Below, in pieces: positions 35,893-44,492 of a stretch of DNA of 64,000 nt. Both the position numbers and the translations under genes were made by a program. Source of the stretch: Pleurocapsa sp. PCC 7319 (GTDB lineage Bacteria > Cyanobacteriota > Cyanobacteriia > Cyanobacteriales > Xenococcaceae); contig NZ_KB235920.1 in the NCBI RefSeq assembly GCF_000332195.1, forward strand, positions 1 to 64,000. The letters are read 5' to 3'. The notes beneath the pieces are model-generated. The model was not told the DNA's origin. It saw nothing but the letters and a program-made list of their open reading frames with translations, and searched no databases. Position 1 is the stretch's first letter, and the number at the start of each line of letters is the position of its first letter.

Positions 35893-36772
35893 TTTATTGA
35901 TTAAGAAATTTTTCGATATTTACCTCTGCATAGATGCGATGAATCAACTAAGTGGAAAATAAGTCAAATCTTCAGAGAATTTAGAATTTGTCAGAACTAG
36001 ATAGCCAAAATCATTCAAAAGCTCTGTCAAATAAACTTTTTTTTGTGTTTAAGCATCATGAAATAGGATTTCTAATTTTTCTATTTCTTGGAGAATTTTT
36101 TTTTGCGCTCATTAAAAGTATGACGATAGCTTTTGCATCAGAACATTTAACAGCCCAAATATGTAACCCTATGAAGTTGAGAGACAGCTATGGAATTACA
36201 GTGTGGAAAGTTCATGTTCTGGACTTGAAGATAATAAATTCTTAATCTCAGCTTATCTGAATCCACCTTTAGCTAACTAAATTTGACAGTTTACCCAGCA
36301 TTATTTTGAAATGTCTTTGATTTTACTATTAAATAATCAAAATAATAGCTTCTTGAGGAGACAAGTCTAACTCCTGTGATTACTTTTGCTTCTTCTGACT
36401 GTAATTTAGAGAAGAGCTTTTCTTTGGGATTGTTTTTAAAAATAGTCATTATTTTTCCTTTTCAGATAAATTTTTTTGATATGAAGTTAATTTTTAAACC
36501 AAGCTTCATTTTTTACCAAGCAGTGAAAAGGTCAAGTTTTTGAGTCATTTTGTTTTCTCTAGATGCTTGTTATGAATTAACGATAGCAACATATATTTCG
36601 TAATTCTGTAGGAAAATATAGGTTGATCTAATCAGTTAATTAAAGCAGTTGTAGTAATCTGTAGGATTTTTGGTTTTAAGTGTTGTTCCTACTATTTATA
36701 GACAGACGTTATCGATGAGGCTCAAAAGCCTTTATTTACAAGCCATATAATTTATCTAACTGGAGTTACCTA
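35893..36772. other. Long AT-rich intergenic region with one candidate small ORF
   Basis: This 880-nt gap lies upstream of both the RTX gene (minus) and the AAA-like gene (plus). It holds the 52-codon minus-strand ORF listed separately. A plus-strand 85-codon frame at 35988-36245 starts with TTG, has a hydrophobic middle and no ribosome-binding site, and is probably spurious. Confidence 0.35.
36291..36449 (-). CDS. Candidate 52-aa small protein or peptide precursor
   Basis: The frame runs from ATG 36449 to the TAA at 36293-36291 and starts MTIFKNNPKEKLFSKLQSEE, then AKVITGVRLVSSRSYYFDYL. AAAAGGAAAA, 5-15 nt upstream of the ATG, could serve as a ribosome-binding site. The charged, helical N-terminal half followed by a different C-terminal half gives it the look of a leader-core peptide, but no known leader family is recognised. 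It may be a chance ORF. Confidence 0.3.
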   Translation of the reverse strand: MTIFKNNPKEKLFSKLQSEEAKVITGVRLVSSRSYYFDYLIVKSKTFQNNAG

Positions 36773-36775
36773 GTG

Positions 36776-38134
36776 ATGCTTTTAATGAGTTCATTTGCAG
36801 AAGAAAACGAAAGAGAGGAATTTACAAGAGAGGAAAAAGTATCCTTTGCTCGCGAACTTATTTTGAAACATACAGATGAACCATTAAGCGATAGTAAAAC
36901 AGCAATTTTACGATTTTCTCTACCGCCTCAACCTCAAACTTACAGAGAAATGGGAGATGCTATATATCTAGATGAACAAACTATCAGAGAATATGGAGCC
37001 GATCTTTGGAATAGTCTTTCAGAAATTTTAGAAAGAAGAGTTACCAAGAACACTATTAATGAAATTCTGAATGAGGCAATGAAAAAGCCTCCAGAAAAAG
37101 ATTATAGAAACCAATCGCCCTATTTAGAACGCATAGATCAGGACAGAAGTAATCGAACAATTGAAAGCATCTGCGATGAAGAAGTTCTTCAGCCCTTCGC
37201 TTTAATTAAAATCAAAGCTCCAAGATTTATGGGAAAAACATCTCTGCTTTCGAGAATTAAGTCTGTTGCCGAACGAGAGTGCCATGTTGTATCTATTGAC
37301 ATGAGAGTAATGGCTGATCATGCTGTTTTAAATAATCTTCAAACATTTCTTCAGACATTCTGCGCTAACGTCATTCATGCCCTGAATTTAGAGGCTAATA
37401 TTGCCAAGCATTGGGAAAGTTCTTTTTTAGGTGCAAATACTTTATGCAACGATTTTTTTGAAGATTATATTCTCGAAGTAATAGACAAACCTTTAGTCTT
37501 AATTTTTGATGAAATAAATCACCTTTTTCCCTATGAAGAAATTTCTATCGATTTTTTCTCATTACTAAGAGCTTGGCACGAACAAGGGAAATCCAATCCT
37601 TTATGGAGCAAGATTCGTTTGGTTTTAGCCTATTCCACTGAGCCATCGATAAATCTACCTAAAAATCAGTCACCTTTTGACAATGTGGGAACATTCATCA
37701 ATTTGCCTGAATTTACTTTTGAGCAAGTGACAGATTTAGCTAATGTATATTATTCATTATCATTAGAACCAACAGAAATTGCTTCAGTCATGGATTTAGT
37801 AGGAGGTCATCCTCATCTAATTACACTTACATTTAATGCTTTGAAAAAGGAAATTACTTCTCTTCAAAAACTACTGAAACAAGCTCCCTATACTGAAGGA
37901 ATATATTACGAGCATTTACAGAGTGTGCATAGACAATTGAGAGAGGTCACTAATTTAGAAGATATTTATCGAGAAATTGTAAATACTGAAGATTGGTTAG
38001 AAATAAATACTACAGAAGCTAACGATCTTTACCGTTTAGGTCTAATCAAAAGACAGCAAGGAAAAGTTAAAATTAGTTTTGAGCTTTACCGACTTTATTT
38101 TCGCAACACTGCCTGGCTTATGCACCTCAAATAA
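36776..38134 (+). CDS. AAA-like (AAA_35-type) ATPase domain protein
   Basis: This protein is about 452 aa from ATG 36776 (GTG 36773 and ATG 36785 are alternatives; GGAG lies 10 nt before 36776). Residues about 10-105 are a helical region like the sigma-70-type HTH that precedes AAA-like domains in other cyanobacterial proteins. Residues about 120-430 are a P-loop domain with APRFMGKTSLLSR and Walker B LVLIFDEINHLFP, followed by LVGGHPHLI, typical of the family. It lacks the WD40 tail of its relative at 12410-16045. The stop codon lies only 2 nt before the IS1 element, so part of the original 3' end could have been lost. Confidence 0.8.
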   Translation: MLLMSSFAEENEREEFTREEKVSFARELILKHTDEPLSDSKTAILRFSLPPQPQTYREMGDAIYLDEQTIREYGADLWNSLSEILERRVTKNTINEILNEAMKKPPEKDYRNQSPYLERIDQDRSNRTIESICDEEVLQPFALIKIKAPRFMGKTSLLSRIKSVAERECHVVSIDMRVMADHAVLNNLQTFLQTFCANVIHALNLEANIAKHWESSFLGANTLCNDFFEDYILEVIDKPLVLIFDEINHLFPYEEISIDFFSLLRAWHEQGKSNPLWSKIRLVLAYSTEPSINLPKNQSPFDNVGTFINLPEFTFEQVTDLANVYYSLSLEPTEIASVMDLVGGHPHLITLTFNALKKEITSLQKLLKQAPYTEGIYYEHLQSVHRQLREVTNLEDIYREIVNTEDWLEINTTEANDLYRLGLIKRQQGKVKISFELYRLYFRNTAWLMHLK

Positions 38135-38136
38135 AT

Positions 38137-38911
38137 GGCATTGCTGAATAGAGAGTGGATCAAACAGGAATAGGAATTTGTTTAAATTTTAAATAATGCA
38201 TCAAAAGTCTAACGGAATACCTCAGCATTTGAATCGATTTGGAATAACATAAAGTGGCTCGATGTAATCTTGCTAAGTAGTGTCTTAATCTGGTATTTTC
38301 CCCTTCGACTCTGGTTAACTTGGTTTTCGGCAAAACTTGATGCTTGCTTGATGGAATGTAAATCGCGTAGATACAGTATCCATCACTGAAATACTTTCGA
38401 CTATCCCAAATTTTAATTCTTTGCCAAAGTTGCTTAAAAGTTGAACCACTTCGATCTCCTATTTCCATAGCAATAATTCCTGGGGCAAGATGATTAATAG
38501 CTGTCCAAATCCAAATTTTATCGGTTTTGCGACCAATATAAGTTTGTAATTCATCCAACTCAGCAAGTTCTGGTTCTCCCGATTCGTCTTCTGGTAACTC
38601 TTCTCCAGATTCTTTGACCCAGTTTATAATAGTTGTATGATGAATTCCTGTGACTCTTTCAATACCTCGAAATCCCATGCCATTTAGGTACATATTGAGG
38701 CAAATTTTCTTGACTTGAGGATGATAACCCTTGCTGGAATAAGAGTCCCGAAAAATACGACCACAATCCTTACATTCCCATCTTTGCTTGCCATTAGCAT
38801 GACCATCTTTTTGCGTATTGTCAGATTGACACCGAGGACATTTCATATTCATCAAAAGAGTTTTTCTCTACTCTTTCTTTTTAACAAATCCACTCTCTAT
38901 TCAGCAATGCC
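38137..38911 (-). mobile_element. IS1-family element (775 bp)
   Basis: Perfect 24-bp terminal inverted repeats lie at 38137-38160 and 38888-38911 (outer end GGCATTGCTGAATAGAGAGT). The element carries one full transposase gene. On its right is truncated IS66 sequence and on its left the end of the AAA-like gene. The flanks show no direct repeat, so a deletion probably accompanied or followed insertion. Confidence 0.9.
38160..38855 (-). CDS. IS1-family transposase
   Basis: This 231-aa protein has an N-terminal zinc finger (CPRCQSDNTQKDGHANGKQR then WECKDCGR), a helix-turn-helix (GMGFRGIERVTGIHHTTIINW) and a DDE-type domain with ELDELQTYIGRK, WTAINHLAPG and a conserved YFSDGYCIY. InsA- and InsB-like parts are in a single frame, unlike classical IS1, where a -1 frameshift joins them. 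It looks intact. Confidence 0.9.
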   Translation of the reverse strand: MMNMKCPRCQSDNTQKDGHANGKQRWECKDCGRIFRDSYSSKGYHPQVKKICLNMYLNGMGFRGIERVTGIHHTTIINWVKESGEELPEDESGEPELAELDELQTYIGRKTDKIWIWTAINHLAPGIIAMEIGDRSGSTFKQLWQRIKIWDSRKYFSDGYCIYAIYIPSSKHQVLPKTKLTRVEGENTRLRHYLARLHRATLCYSKSIQMLRYSVRLLMHYLKFKQIPIPV

Positions 38912-39529
38912 CGCAATAGTTCCTGCTGCTTTTTATAGGGTAGATGCCCATAGTTTCCTAGCCATCCTAGTAATCCCTGTAACTTAATTCCCAAGTCTTG
39001 TCCTGGTACAATCTGATGAGACCATTGTGGCGATGTTATTTCTCCACAACACTGACATAGAGAGTGATGACGTTGATACTCAACTATTTCTATTGGTCTT
39101 TCTACTAATACTGCTGCTGAGTTGGTTTCAATCTTGATTGATTCTGCTGAGGCTAACAGTTCTCCACAACTCAAGCACTTTTCTGCTTTGAGTACTTCGC
39201 AGCGATCTACTCGCCCAAATCCTTTTCTTGTTTTCCCTTGATGTCCTAATTGCCCCCCGGGTACTTTTTTTCGGTTTTTGAGACGATGACTTTTCTTTTC
39301 TTTCTGGTTTTTTGAGTAAATCTGATGATGGAGGCTTTGACGATATTTTACTGTCTAGGCTTCTGCTTATTTTTAGCTTCTCTATTTCTATTTTTAGCTG
39401 CTCGATGATTTCTTGTTGACTCAGTATGAGCTTCACCAGTTCCTTTTTTGACAACTGGTTGAGTTTTTCTAGTTCGTTTAACTCAGGTTCCTGGTTCATC
39501 TTACCGTTACATTACCCAGTTTTCTTAAC
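38912..39529 (-). pseudogene. IS66-family transposase N-terminal half, frameshifted, cut by IS1
   Basis: The gene starts at 39499 with MNQEPELNELEKLNQLSKKE and a coiled N-terminus. A frameshift near 39240-39260 separates it from the zinc-binding part (SLCQCCGEI; HQIVPGQDLGIK), and it ends at 38911, where IS1 begins. The catalytic DDE domain is missing. The element end (to 39529) is shared with positions 1-115. Confidence 0.85.
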
Positions 39530-39560
39530 CTGACTTTTCACGGCATCTTTGGAAAAGAGT

Positions 39561-40649
39561 AGAACTCTTGCAAAAATATTTTGTGGTATGCTAAGAAGTT
39601 TTACTTTTTTATTAATCAAACATGAAATATTGGCAAGCTATTAAACTTCCGTCAAGAGAATTTAAGCGGCTTACTGGAGTTAAACGACAAACTTTTCGGT
39701 TAATGGTACGCTTGGTAAAAGCAGAAGAAAAACAGAAGAAAAAACCAGGGCGTCGAGCCAAATTAATTATTGAAGATCGGGTTTTAGTAACACTTCAATA
39801 CTGGAGAGAATATCGAACCTACTTTCATATATCAAAAGATTGGAAACTAGCCGAATCTACAGTATGTCGTATAGTCAAAAAAGTTGAAAATATTTTAATT
39901 CAATCTCGAAAATTCAGTTTACCAGGGAAGAAAAAGTTATTGAAAAATGCTCTTAATGAAAAATTAATTTTAATGGATGTCATGGAAAGTCCAATTGAAA
40001 GACCCAAAAAACATCAAAAAAGATTTAATGCGTGGAAAACAAGGAGAGCATACTTTAAAAACCCAAGTAGTCTTTGGAGAAAAAACAGGAAAGATAATAT
40101 GTCTAGATCATGAAAAAGGGAGAACTCATGATTTTAGATTATTTAAAAGTAGTCAGGTAAGATTTCATCAATTGCTTAAAGTTATAGGGGATAAAGGATA
40201 TCAAGGAATCACTAAAATTCATGGGAATAGTGAAACCCCTATCAAAAAACCCCGAGGCGGAAAATTAACCAAGGAACAGAAAAAATATAATCGTCAATTA
40301 AATCGATTAAGAATTGCTGTTGAGCATATTAATCGTCGTTTAAAAATCTTTAAAATTTTGTCGTATCGATATAGAAATCGGCATCGCAGGTTTGGCTTAA
40401 GAGCGAATTTAATTGCTGGTATTTATAATCATGAATTAGCCTAATAATCGCGGTTTTAAAATTAAACTATTCCAATTTTTTCAGTAATCAATTAATTACT
40501 GAAATAGATTTTGCTGTCAATTTTTAATATAGCGATCGCCCAATAATAGTTAATCGAAAAAAATAGCTCGATTCTTACTATTTCAATCAACAAAAATTCA
40601 AACAAAAATAACCCCTTATCAGATCACAAAATATTTTTGCAAGAGTTCT
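39561..40649 (+). mobile_element. IS5-family element (1089 bp)
   Basis: Perfect 25-bp inverted repeats lie at 39561-39585 and 40625-40649 (outer end AGAACTCTTGCAAAAATATT). The element encloses one frameshifted transposase gene. It lies between the IS66 end at 39529 and the IS6 start at 40666, with only short gaps. Confidence 0.88.
39622..40444 (+). pseudogene. IS5-family transposase, disrupted by a +1 frameshift
   Basis: The first frame (39622-40113) gives the HTH part and the start of the DDE domain (DVMESPIERPKKHQKRF). Alignment with the usual family sequence requires a switch to the +1 frame around 40025-40035, where the second frame (ORF to 40444) continues GKQGEHTLKTQVV, then VIGDKGYQGI and the final NRRLKIFKILSYRYRNRHRR. 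A single inserted base explains this; a programmed shift is less likely because the known IS5-type shifts are in the -1 direction. Confidence 0.75.
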
Positions 40650-40665
40650 TACCTGCCAACATTTC

Positions 40666-41511
40666 GGTTCTGTCGCAAAAAGTAGAGAAAGACAAAATAA
40701 CCCGATGGTTATCTGATTTTTTAGATAGCAATCCCAAAGAGAGATTCAACAAATTTCTTCTGACCTAAAACATCCTTTTTAGTAACTCCTTCTACCTGAC
40801 CTTTATCGATTACGTGCATAATTTCAATGCCTCTAATTGTCCTCCAAGCTGTGTAAAATGACTTATATCCTAGACCATAATTTGTAATTTTTTTGACTCC
40901 TCTATGGTCTTGTTCCACTAAGTTATTGAGGTATTTAACTTGCCTTAATTCACTATTTTCTTCTAAGAGTTTGTCTTCTTTAAGTTCATCAATGGCTGGA
41001 GGATAAGCCGCATTCTTATCTACATTTATAACTCTAGGCTGTTTGTTTTGTCTGGCTTTTAGTACTTTTTTAAAAAACCTTTTTGCTGCTTTTTTATTTC
41101 TTCTTGCACTGAGCATAAAGTCCAAAGTATTGTCCTCACTATCTACGGCGCGATACAGATATTTCCATTTCCCATTCACTTTAATGTAGGTTTCATCTAC
41201 TTTCCAAGAATCGTTGGTAGGCTTGAGAAAACGACGAGTTCTTTTCTCTATTTCGGGAGAATAAGTCAGAACCCAACGGCAGATAGTAGAATGATCTACT
41301 TTTAAACCTCTCTCTAACATCATTTCTTCTAAATTACGATAGCTCAAAGGATATCGAAGATACCAACGAACATTCAGCAAAATAATTTCTTGTTGAAAAT
41401 GCCGCCATTTGAAAGGTTCTTTGGAATTCATCAGAAGAGTCGAAGTCGTGGATACTATTAGTGATTTTCACTATACTACACGTTAACTCTCATTTTTTTG
41501 CGACAGAACCG
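40666..41511 (-). mobile_element. IS6-family element (846 bp)
   Basis: Terminal repeats GGTTCTGTCGCAAAAA (40666-40681) and its reverse complement (41496-41511) bound one complete transposase gene. No 8-bp target duplication is visible at the flanks. A fragment of a related element is at 929-1190. Confidence 0.9.
40721..41431 (-). CDS. IS6-family transposase
   Basis: This 236-aa protein has an N-terminal HTH (MMLERGLKVDHSTICRWVLTY) and a DDE domain with WKVDETYIKVNGKWKYLYRAVD (first D), VINVDKNAAYPPA (second D) and NNLVEQDHRGVKK (E). The length and motif spacing are standard for IS6/IS26-type transposases. It appears intact. Confidence 0.93.
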   Translation of the reverse strand: MNSKEPFKWRHFQQEIILLNVRWYLRYPLSYRNLEEMMLERGLKVDHSTICRWVLTYSPEIEKRTRRFLKPTNDSWKVDETYIKVNGKWKYLYRAVDSEDNTLDFMLSARRNKKAAKRFFKKVLKARQNKQPRVINVDKNAAYPPAIDELKEDKLLEENSELRQVKYLNNLVEQDHRGVKKITNYGLGYKSFYTAWRTIRGIEIMHVIDKGQVEGVTKKDVLGQKKFVESLFGIAI

Positions 41512-42010
41512 GAAATATTTCACTTACTTGGATTTTTGGAGCAATACGAGTTAAAGGTTTGAGTTCCATACTATTTCGGGTACGAATACTCTCATTAACT
41601 CATCTTTTTGGCTTAACCGAACAGTATCGGAACGAGAGTTTACGGTTAAATCCATTACCTACATGGCTTGTTGAGTTTTGTCCGTCAACCAGGGTTTACC
41701 CTCTATTAAAAATAAAAATTTTCTACATTGCAACCCGCTCAATGAGAGCTAAAGGATAGATAATTTGAAATCTAGAACTCATTTTAACTTCGTTTTACTG
41801 ATAATTTAGATGCGTTTGCCCTACCAAAATGGGATGCTCCCTCGCTAACTGTAGCTTTTATGAGTTTTTATATGAGTTTTACTATGAAATACATGAGATT
41901 AATAGACTAGAAATCTTACTAGTATAAAACGTAGATTAAAAACAGCAAGTTGAATTTTCTTCAGAAATTGCTGGCTCTTAAAATTTTAGAAGTTTGTAGG
42001 GTTAAAATAT
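41512..42010. other. Region between IS6 and the injection-system operon
   Basis: On the minus strand next to the IS6 end (41600-41512) there is an open stretch reading NESIRTRNSMELKPLTRIAP and on to the element, which could be the broken remains of a host gene. A plus-strand 66-codon frame at 41559-41759 looks spurious. The right part should hold the promoter of the injection-system operon; TAGTATAAAA near 41920-41930 could be a -10 region, but this is weak. Confidence 0.35.
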
Positions 42011-42970
42011 ATGTACGCTAATGCCACTTCCAAAGATGAAGAAAACTTTGTTCTCTGTACAATTCCAGAATTAGAATCACTCAAGCAATGTTCTACAATT
42101 GGACGTTTGCTTCCCGAACTAGAAAAAATACTCCATTATGAGTTAGAAACCAATCCTACTTCGGAAGCAACTAAGAATTTAGAAAAGAATTTAGCAATTC
42201 TTGATAAAGAATACCAAGAAGAAATTCCCAAAATTGTCGATGATTATCAACAGGAGTATCCGTCTTGGATTAGAGAAAAGTTACCCAAAGCTGAGGAACA
42301 ATATAAAAAGCTAGTTAACTGGTCTGATGATATTGATAACCCTGGAAAAGAATTTAGGCAAGCTATCAAAGAGTTGAGAGAAAAATACTATGATGATCGA
42401 GAAAATTGTCTTAAGGTTGAATGGGAACGCACTCAACAACAGTTAAAAAATGGAAAATGTTGTCGCGATCGCGCTTCTGAACTGAAAAAAAGAGCAGAGC
42501 AAGAATTTGACAATTTTAAAAAATATAAGGACACCATAAACAATTGGTTCAAAGAACTTGACAAGATTTATAAACAAGCAGAAGTACTTCTCGACCAAGA
42601 AAATTATAAAGCTTTATACGCTTATCGTCTTGAATTTGATTCTATTTTGTGTGAAGTCAAACAACTGAAATCAGATGAATCCAAAAGACGAAGACAGCCT
42701 GGGACTGAAGTAAAAGACCACGAATGGCTCAAGAGTATGTTGACTAAATATCTGCAGAATTATTGTCTGAGAACCTACGAATATTTTCACTGGCAAAAGA
42801 ACTGGATCGAACTTATAGAACAAGAAGACAAAGCAGCTACCAACTACCGAGACTTTAAAAAGAGCCGTGCAGAGGACTTTGTGCGAGAAGCACAAGATGT
42901 TGAGTTACCTGAAGACGATGGTTGCAACGATCAACCTCCTGCGAGATATCAAGATACTGTTGCTATTTGA
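42011..42970 (+). CDS. Coiled-coil protein at the head of the injection-system operon, unknown function
   Basis: This 319-aa protein is highly charged and alpha-helical, with long heptad-like stretches (about 45-200) rich in Glu, Lys and Gln, no signal peptide and no membrane segment. I recognise no family. It is the first gene of the plus-strand array and is separated from the cap gene by a G-rich/C-rich repeat spacer like those between later genes, which supports its membership in the operon. It could be a structural or regulatory accessory. Confidence 0.6.
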   Translation: MYANATSKDEENFVLCTIPELESLKQCSTIGRLLPELEKILHYELETNPTSEATKNLEKNLAILDKEYQEEIPKIVDDYQQEYPSWIREKLPKAEEQYKKLVNWSDDIDNPGKEFRQAIKELREKYYDDRENCLKVEWERTQQQLKNGKCCRDRASELKKRAEQEFDNFKKYKDTINNWFKELDKIYKQAEVLLDQENYKALYAYRLEFDSILCEVKQLKSDESKRRRQPGTEVKDHEWLKSMLTKYLQNYCLRTYEYFHWQKNWIELIEQEDKAATNYRDFKKSRAEDFVREAQDVELPEDDGCNDQPPARYQDTVAI

Positions 42971-43047
42971 AAGGGTGTCGGGTGTTGGGTGTTGGGCGTT
43001 GGAGTTATTTCTTCCGTACCCCTTAATCCCTACCACCTAACCCCTAA
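42971..43047. repeat. G-rich/C-rich heptamer spacer 1
   Basis: A G-rich arm of GGGTGTT-type units (from 42974) is followed by a C-rich arm (TACCACCTAACCCCTAA, to about 43030). The two arms are partly complementary, so a hairpin is possible in the mRNA. Confidence 0.6.
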
Positions 43048-43059
43048 TTGTAAAAACTT

Positions 43060-43635
43060 ATGTTTAGAGACTTAGATGATAGCCTGAAAAAACTGCTGGA
43101 AGCTGAATTATTAGGGGTTTTGTCTGATTCGGTAACAGTGGTCTTTGATACGCCAGATGACAAATTTAATCCTCCTAACCAAAGAACAGTCAATTTTTTT
43201 CTTTATGACATTCAAGAAAATAGAGATTTGCGTAATAACGAGTGGTTTATTCGGCGACAACCTAATGGAGTTGTGCAGAAAAATTTACCGCCCGTGCGTG
43301 TGGACTGTTCTTATATGGTGACAGCTTGGTCGGGTGATGCAGAAAGCGAACACAGTTTACTGGGAGAAGTTATGAAAGTTTTACTACGCCATCCCACGCT
43401 TCCAGATAGCGTGCTAACGGGTAGTTTAGCAGGACAAGAACCTCCACTGCCAACCAGTGCCCTACAGCCAGCCAAATTACAAAGCCTGGGGGAGTTTTGG
43501 CAAGCATTGGGAGGTAAGCCAAAAGCAGCATTACATTACACTGTAACCATTGGCGTAAATCCCTTTGTCCCTGTAGAAGCAAGATTGGCTACAGAACACC
43601 AAATTACGATCGCCTCAAGATTACAGGAGGATTAA
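43060..43635 (+). CDS. DUF4255 / Pvc16-like tail terminator (cap) protein
   Basis: This 191-aa protein matches the N-terminal domain of Afp16/Pvc16 (DUF4255): the start region with a conserved LLEAEL, FDTPDDKFNPPNQRTVNFFLYDIQENRDLRNNEW, a VDCSYMVTAWS segment, EHSLLGEVMKVLLRHPTLP and the final LHYTVTIGVNPFVP. In contractile injection systems this protein caps the sheath-tube at the distal end and sets or terminates length. It lies 2 nt upstream of the next gene. Confidence 0.9.
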   Translation: MFRDLDDSLKKLLEAELLGVLSDSVTVVFDTPDDKFNPPNQRTVNFFLYDIQENRDLRNNEWFIRRQPNGVVQKNLPPVRVDCSYMVTAWSGDAESEHSLLGEVMKVLLRHPTLPDSVLTGSLAGQEPPLPTSALQPAKLQSLGEFWQALGGKPKAALHYTVTIGVNPFVPVEARLATEHQITIASRLQED

Positions 43636-43637
43636 TC

Positions 43638-44372
43638 GTGCCAAAAGTAATAATTAACCGTCGAGTTGCCATAGCTGGCAAAGTTAACAATTCTCAAACA
43701 AATCGGGCGATCGCTATGGCTCAAGTCAAGATTATCGATGCGCCAGAAACTTTTGTTAGTTCTCTTGTCACTACAGCCAAGTTAGTTGTCTCAATTAATG
43801 AAACTACAGAAGTCAAGCAAGCACGTACAACCCTTAAGGATTCTTCTCTCAGTAAGAGACAAAAGCTAGAAGCTGCACGGACTATTTTAGACTTATTGAC
43901 TGCTCGTCAGATATTAACAAATTTCAGAACTGATGTTACCTTAACTGCCGGTGATGGTCTGTTTTATTTCCTTAACTTACCTCCAGGGGAGTACAGTTTG
44001 CAGGCTTCAATGCCTAATATGACTAGACGTTATGGTATTGGTTCGATAAAAACTGTAACCGTAAGCGATCGCGGTAATACTCAAATCGCCGTTGCCGATC
44101 TAACTCTGCCATCGACCAATTTAACAGGCAAAATTACCCACAATGCCGAACCGATAACTTTAGCAGAAGTCAGAATTAAAGGTAGTCAGGAAAGCGCATT
44201 TAGTAACAGTAAAGGGGAATATATTTTCAGCGAGTTAGAGTCATCTGCGCGATCGCGCATCATCTTAGTTCGGGCAAAAGGATATCAACCAAGTGAAAAG
44301 AAAATTTTACTCTCTCGATCTGGGGAACAAAAGACTTTGAATTTTGACTTAACAACTGGTTTGAGGGGTTAG
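43638..44372 (+). CDS. Carboxypeptidase-regulatory-like (Ig-fold) protein next to the cap gene
   Basis: This 244-aa protein starts with GTG (43638), two nucleotides after the cap gene stop, so it is translationally coupled. It contains two beta-sandwich modules of the carboxypeptidase regulatory-like type: VAIAGKVNNSQTNRAIAMAQ with FYFLNLPPGEYSLQASMPN, and LTGKITHNAEPITLAEVRIK with GEYIFSELESSARSRIILV. Such domains are also found as C-terminal extensions of Pvc16-like proteins. Here the extension is a separate gene. It is probably an accessory of the cap. Confidence 0.75.
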   Translation: MPKVIINRRVAIAGKVNNSQTNRAIAMAQVKIIDAPETFVSSLVTTAKLVVSINETTEVKQARTTLKDSSLSKRQKLEAARTILDLLTARQILTNFRTDVTLTAGDGLFYFLNLPPGEYSLQASMPNMTRRYGIGSIKTVTVSDRGNTQIAVADLTLPSTNLTGKITHNAEPITLAEVRIKGSQESAFSNSKGEYIFSELESSARSRIILVRAKGYQPSEKKILLSRSGEQKTLNFDLTTGLRG

Positions 44373-44463
44373 GGAATAGGGGTTAGGGGATAGGGGTTAA
44401 ATCGATTACAACCCGACATCTAAACCCCAACACCCAACACCCAACACCTAGCACCCAACATCC
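44373..44463. repeat. G-rich/C-rich heptamer spacer 2 with ATCGAT centre
   Basis: GGGATAGGGGTTAAATCGAT is followed by ACCCGACATC and a run of CACCCAACACCCAA-type units. The layout is the same as in spacers 4, 5, 7 and 8. Confidence 0.65.
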
Positions 44464-44492
44464 AAAAACAAACAATTTATTTAAGGAATATC

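Noticed and set aside
35988-36245. 85-codon plus-strand ORF
   Set aside because: It has a TTG start without a ribosome-binding site, no family features, and lies in an AT-rich intergenic region.
38137-38911. Interpretation of IS1 as having disrupted the AAA-like gene
   Set aside because: The AAA-like frame ends with its own stop 2 nt before the element and reaches the usual C-terminal region of the family, so disruption is possible but not shown.
41559-41759. 66-codon plus-strand ORF
   Set aside because: It has no recognisable features, and a minus-strand open stretch in the same place looks more like real gene remains.
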